A DNA stretch of 64,000 nucleotides from Chryseobacterium gotjawalense. GTDB lineage: Bacteria > Bacteroidota > Bacteroidia > Flavobacteriales > Weeksellaceae. Under the pieces are notes generated by a model. The model saw nothing but the letters and a program-made list of their open reading frames with translations, was not told the DNA's origin and ran no database searches. The translations under genes and the position numbers were made by a program. Below, piece after piece: positions 61,076 to 64,000 of the stretch (its first letter is position 1; every line of letters begins with the position of its first letter). The stretch spans positions 1,984,001 through 2,048,000 of the forward strand of contig NZ_CP124855.1 in NCBI RefSeq assembly GCF_030012525.1. Direction: 5' to 3'.

Positions 61076-61480
61076 TTATCCTTCAAACTCAAACATCACT
61101 GTTTTCTGAACATTGGGATGTATGGAAAGTGCTACAGGACAGTTCAGTGCTGTTTCTTCTATAAATTTCTTTTCTTTATCCGTAAACTTTCCAGGAATTC
61201 TCACGATACAGAAAATCGTTCCTATTCTCTTCGGTTCGGGATGCGTTGATTTTTTCAGTTCACAGGTCGCTCCGGTAATGAAGATTCCTCTGGGCTCACC
61301 CAAAACCGCGACCGCCATTAACATCGACTGGCCGTAAGAAATTCCGAAAATATCCGAAGGGGAAAATAATTCTGAAGTCCCGCCTTCTCTTAAAGGAGCG
61401 CAGGTTTCAATGGTTGCACCTGATTTCTCATGTTGCGAAACTATTTTAAAGTTGCCCAAATAGGTAATTGTTGAAGTCAT
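61076..61480 (-). CDS. OsmC-family protein lacking the peroxidatic cysteine
   Basis: A 134-residue OsmC/Ohr fold protein. The second conserved cysteine is kept (C114, ALNCPVALS), but the position of the first, peroxidatic one is Ser (S52 in GISYGQSMLMAVAVLG), where its tandem paralogue has Cys. Therefore thiol peroxidase activity by the usual mechanism is doubtful; a binding or signalling role is possible. It follows the paralogue gene on the same strand after 140 bp, probably a duplication that diverged. Confidence 0.85.
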   Translation of the reverse strand: MTSTITYLGNFKIVSQHEKSGATIETCAPLREGGTSELFSPSDIFGISYGQSMLMAVAVLGEPRGIFITGATCELKKSTHPEPKRIGTIFCIVRIPGKFTDKEKKFIEETALNCPVALSIHPNVQKTVMFEFEG

Positions 61481-61620
61481 AGTTTGTGTTATTTTGACCT
61501 AAAGATAACGAAAGTTTCGTCACAAACTATAATTTATAACCTGCTATTAATCAGACCTTAAAAACAAATATTTTTTTATATATTAAGGCTTTTTCCTAAT
61601 GACTGAAATCCAAAAGCAGA

Positions 61621-62028
61621 CTATGCCGAGTAATTAAAACTGACTGTTTTTATCACATCAGAACTCAGTGACAATGCAACCGGACAGTTCATCGCCGTTT
61701 CTTTGATAAACTCCTTTTCACCATCCGAAAAGTTTCCTTTAAAATACAGGTCACAAACAATTTCCGCAATTTTTCTCGGTTTTGGATTCATATTTTTTTG
61801 AATTTCTCCATAAGAACCGTCAATAATAATTCCTCTGTCTTTACCCAAAATCGCAATCGTAGTCAGCATGCACTGCACCAAAGAAGTTGCACAAAGATCC
61901 GTGGGTGAAAAAGCTTCTCCCTTTCCGTGATTGTCGGTGGGAGCATCGGTGAAAATTTTTGATCCTGATTGCAGATGCTCGGATTCACACCGCAAATCAG
62001 TAAGGTAAGTTACTTTTGAAGTTGCCAT
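61621..62028 (-). CDS. OsmC-family peroxiredoxin-like protein
   Basis: A 135-residue OsmC-family protein with both expected cysteines: C53 (ATSLVQCMLTTIAILG) and C115 (AMNCPVALS), plus C46. It is expected to reduce organic hydroperoxides with lipoylated or thiol donors. It starts 29 bp downstream of the HMG-CoA-lyase-like gene stop, so it may share its transcript. Its tandem paralogue lies downstream at 61076. Confidence 0.9.
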   Translation of the reverse strand: MATSKVTYLTDLRCESEHLQSGSKIFTDAPTDNHGKGEAFSPTDLCATSLVQCMLTTIAILGKDRGIIIDGSYGEIQKNMNPKPRKIAEIVCDLYFKGNFSDGEKEFIKETAMNCPVALSLSSDVIKTVSFNYSA

Positions 62029-62057
62029 AAATTAAAAGTTTTAATGGAGATAAATAA

Positions 62058-62906
62058 TTAAAAATGAAAAATATCTTTTGCTTTATTATAAGCACTTTCG
62101 AAATTGAGTAAATTTAATGAATGCTCGATTTTTTCTAAGGCCATAAAATTAATCACCTGCTCAGTAGGCATATTTCCGACCAGATCATCTTTCGCCATCG
62201 GACAGCCGCCGATTCCTTTAATTGCAGAATCGAATCTGCGACAGCCATGATCGTACGCCGCTTTTAATTTTTTGTAAGAATCTTCATAACGGTTATGAAA
62301 ATGTCCACCGAAATCGATTTCAGGATATTTTGCCGGAATGGTTTTGAAAAGCAAGGCGATCTGTTCCAGAGTCCCGGTTCCGGTGGTATCAGAAAGCAGT
62401 ATATTCTTAATTCCTATTTCATTAAATCTTTGCGCCCAATAATCAACATCAGCCGCTTTCCAGATTTCACCATAAGGATTCCCGAAGGCCATCGAAAAAT
62501 ACACATTTAAAACCCGGCCATCCGATTCCAAAACCCGCGTTATTTTTTTAATATCATTAAAAGCTTCTTCCTGATTTTTATTGGTATTTCGGTATTGAAA
62601 AGTTTCGGAAATAGAAAAAGGAAATCCTAAGATATCTACCGCTTGATGCGCAAGCGCTTTCTCTGCCCCGCGATAGTTGGCAACAATTACAGAAAGTTTG
62701 GTATTCGAAACCCCTTTATCAATCTCATCGACCACGGTTCCGGAATCGGCCATCTGTGGAATTGCTTTCGGGGAAACAAAGCTGCCGCAATCCAGCACAT
62801 CAAAACCGACTTCCATTAACGAATTAATGTAGTCAATCTTCTTTTGCGTCGGGATAAATTCACCCCAACCTTGCATTGCATCTCGTGGACATTCAGTTAG
62901 AAACAT
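62058..62906 (-). CDS. HMG-CoA lyase-like aldolase
   Basis: A 282-residue TIM-barrel enzyme of the HMGL family. The catalytic Arg and metal Asp are R8 and D9 (TECPRDAMQGWGEF). The metal histidines are in GGHFHNRYED, and the loop motif is GIGGCPMAKDDLVGN, one residue longer than the canonical GGCPYAxGAxGN and typical of its flavobacterial members as far as I recall. It likely splits 3-hydroxy-3-methylglutaryl-CoA to acetyl-CoA and acetoacetate in leucine breakdown; another acyl-CoA substrate cannot be excluded. Other leucine-catabolic genes are not near. Confidence 0.88.
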   Translation of the reverse strand: MFLTECPRDAMQGWGEFIPTQKKIDYINSLMEVGFDVLDCGSFVSPKAIPQMADSGTVVDEIDKGVSNTKLSVIVANYRGAEKALAHQAVDILGFPFSISETFQYRNTNKNQEEAFNDIKKITRVLESDGRVLNVYFSMAFGNPYGEIWKAADVDYWAQRFNEIGIKNILLSDTTGTGTLEQIALLFKTIPAKYPEIDFGGHFHNRYEDSYKKLKAAYDHGCRRFDSAIKGIGGCPMAKDDLVGNMPTEQVINFMALEKIEHSLNLLNFESAYNKAKDIFHF

Positions 62907-62925
62907 TTCTATTTTTTGATGTTCT

Positions 62926-62933
62926 CAAATATA
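62926..62933 (-). promoter_or_regulatory. Promoter -7 element of the HMG-CoA-lyase-like gene
   Basis: TATATTTG on the reverse strand, 19 bp before the ATG at 62906. Confidence 0.45.
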
Positions 62934-63068
62934 CCAAAACTTTAAAAAAGGTCTGATTAAAATTTAAACACTTTTACAAAGTTGATTATCAATAATTTAA
63001 ATAAAATTCAATTATAAAAGCGATAAAAATAAATACAACATATTTACCTTAACCTTGGCCTAAAATTT

Positions 63069-63076
63069 TAACTTTG
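63069..63076 (+). promoter_or_regulatory. Promoter -7 element of pepT
   Basis: TAACTTTG 16 bp before the ATG at 63093. Confidence 0.4.
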
Positions 63077-63092
63077 TTTAAAATATGCAATT

Positions 63093-64000
63093 ATGATAAC
63101 CATAGATTTTAACCTCGACTGGAAACTGAAATTACAAAACCGTTTTATTAATTATGTAAAAATATATTCAACCAGCGATCCCGAAAGTGAAGCAACGCCT
63201 TCCTCGCCGCAACAGTGGGATATTGCCAAATATATTTTTGAAGAACTGAAAACCCTGGGTCTGAGTGATGTTTCCATGGATGAGCACGGCTATATTTACG
63301 CTTATGTGCCTTCAAATTTAGAAAACGATGATGAGCCGGTGGTCGGATTTATATCGCATTACGACACCTCTCCAGACTTTAACGGAGAAAATGTGAAACC
63401 GCAAATTTGGGATGATTACGACGGTGGCGACTTGGTTTTGAATAATGAAACCGGATTTACCCTTTCTCCTTCAAAATTTGAAACATTAAAAGATTACGTT
63501 GGCAAAACATTAATTACGACAGACGGAACAACTTTACTGGGCGCTGACGATAAAGCAGGCATTGCAGAAATCGTTACCGCGGCGGAATATTTATTGGCAC
63601 ACCCGGAAATTAAACACAGCCGAATCGCCATCGGATTTACCCCTGATGAAGAAATCGGAAGAGGTGCACATCAATTTGATGTGAAAAAATTCGGCGCAGA
63701 ATGGGCCTACACCATGGACGGCAGCGAAGTTGGAGAACTGGAATATGAAAATTTCAATGCCGCCGGAGCAGTGGTGAAAATCCACGGTTTGAGCGTGCAT
63801 CCCGGTTATGCTTTCGGGAAAATGGTGAATGCTTCTTTACTTGCAGCAGAATTTATTAAAATGCTTCCTGAAAACGAAACTCCCTCTACTACAAAAGGAT
63901 TTGAAGGTTTCTATCATTTAACCGATTTAAAATCTGAAGTTTCAGAGGCGAAAATTCAGTATATCATTCGTGATCACGATCATGAAAAATTTGAAGCAAG
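63093..64000 (+). CDS. pepT: Peptidase T (tripeptide aminopeptidase), C-terminally cut by window edge
   Basis: The first 302 codons of an M20B metallopeptidase that releases N-terminal residues from tripeptides in the cytoplasm. Zinc ligands and catalytic residues are visible: H in GFISHYDTSPDF, D in TLLGADDKAGIAEI, the E-E pair in FTPDEEIGRGAHQF and D in TMDGSEVGELEYENFNA. The protein should continue about 110 residues beyond the window (family about 410). The ATG at 63093 overlaps a tiny MQL frame (63085-63096) through ATGA. Identification secure. Confidence 0.95.
   Translation, partial: MITIDFNLDWKLKLQNRFINYVKIYSTSDPESEATPSSPQQWDIAKYIFEELKTLGLSDVSMDEHGYIYAYVPSNLENDDEPVVGFISHYDTSPDFNGENVKPQIWDDYDGGDLVLNNETGFTLSPSKFETLKDYVGKTLITTDGTTLLGADDKAGIAEIVTAAEYLLAHPEIKHSRIAIGFTPDEEIGRGAHQFDVKKFGAEWAYTMDGSEVGELEYENFNAAGAVVKIHGLSVHPGYAFGKMVNASLLAAEFIKMLPENETPSTTKGFEGFYHLTDLKSEVSEAKIQYIIRDHDHEKFEA

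Noticed and set aside
1-64000. CRISPR arrays, tRNA/rRNA genes, defence islands or prophage
   Set aside because: No regular spaced repeats, no tRNA-like or rRNA-like segments, and no gene content of these classes were found by reading both strands.

Overview
The window looks like core chromosome of a Bacteroidota/Flavobacteriia member, most like the Chryseobacterium–Kaistella group (Weeksellaceae). The grounds are the AT-rich, weakly Shine-Dalgarno genes, many promoter elements of the flavobacterial TAnnTTTG type close to start codons, and family content: fused CcoNO cytochrome oxidase, TonB-dependent receptors, an HU-CCDC81 protein, OMP_b-brl proteins, MlaEF without an adjacent MlaD, and many short lipoproteins. 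No rRNA, tRNA, CRISPR array, insertion sequence, prophage or recognisable defence system was found. The only tyrosine recombinase looks like housekeeping XerD.

Layout. 1-4.3 kb: a truncated secreted protein, metK with a structured leader, and a divergent oxyR/katA peroxide-defence pair. 4.4-7.8 kb: a forward run of enoyl-CoA hydratase, dCMP-deaminase-like protein, xerD, a zinc-ribbon NUDIX hydrolase and an RluA pseudouridine synthase. 8-12.6 kb: a reverse TonB/OMP_b-brl receptor and aconitase. 12.6-13.4 kb: a 780-bp gene-free stretch holding a GC-richer, hairpin-rich island (possible small RNA). 13.4-22.8 kb: DUF2752 and WG-repeat proteins, a TPP riboswitch controlling a TonB receptor, HU-CCDC81, acyl-CoA thioesterase, hydroxyacid dehydrogenase, a serine hydrolase and envelope lipoproteins. 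22.9-25.7 kb (reverse): small membrane protein, esterase, panB and a Crp-family regulator.

25.8-34.7 kb is the best-defined system: a cbb3 oxidase cluster (ccoI, ccoS, ccoNO, ccoQ, ccoP, then after a strong hairpin ccoG, a FixH-family protein and a SafE/DsbD-like membrane protein). It lies divergent to the Crp-family regulator, and an FNR-like palindrome precedes ccoS. 34.8-45.3 kb is all reverse: serS, a lipoprotein, a polysaccharide flippase and a glycosyltransferase, a four-gene Fe-S/membrane redox operon including a 58-residue membrane protein, mlaD and a PpiD-like folding factor. 45.5-56.2 kb is forward: lon, an AI-2E-type permease, pgi, folD, queE, a sugar transferase, mlaE, mlaF and a beta-barrel protein. 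56.2-64 kb: a coiled-coil membrane protein, M48 lipoprotein protease, DUF4251 lipoprotein, meaB, a small cytochrome c lipoprotein, CsaA-like protein, a 3'-5' exonuclease, a MIP18/SufT-like protein, tandem OsmC paralogues (one without its peroxidatic cysteine), an HMG-CoA-lyase-like enzyme and the first two thirds of pepT.

Working together: the cco cluster builds, metallates and regulates a high-affinity terminal oxidase. OxyR, catalase and the OsmC proteins deal with peroxides. MlaD and MlaEF are parts of one lipid-trafficking system encoded about 11 kb apart. The flippase, GT4 and sugar transferase belong to surface-polysaccharide synthesis. No complete, clearly unprecedented system is evident. 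The most open leads are non-coding: the metK leader, the hairpin island at 12.94-13.06 kb and the TPP-riboswitch expression platform. Next is the uncharacterised HdrBC-like operon.
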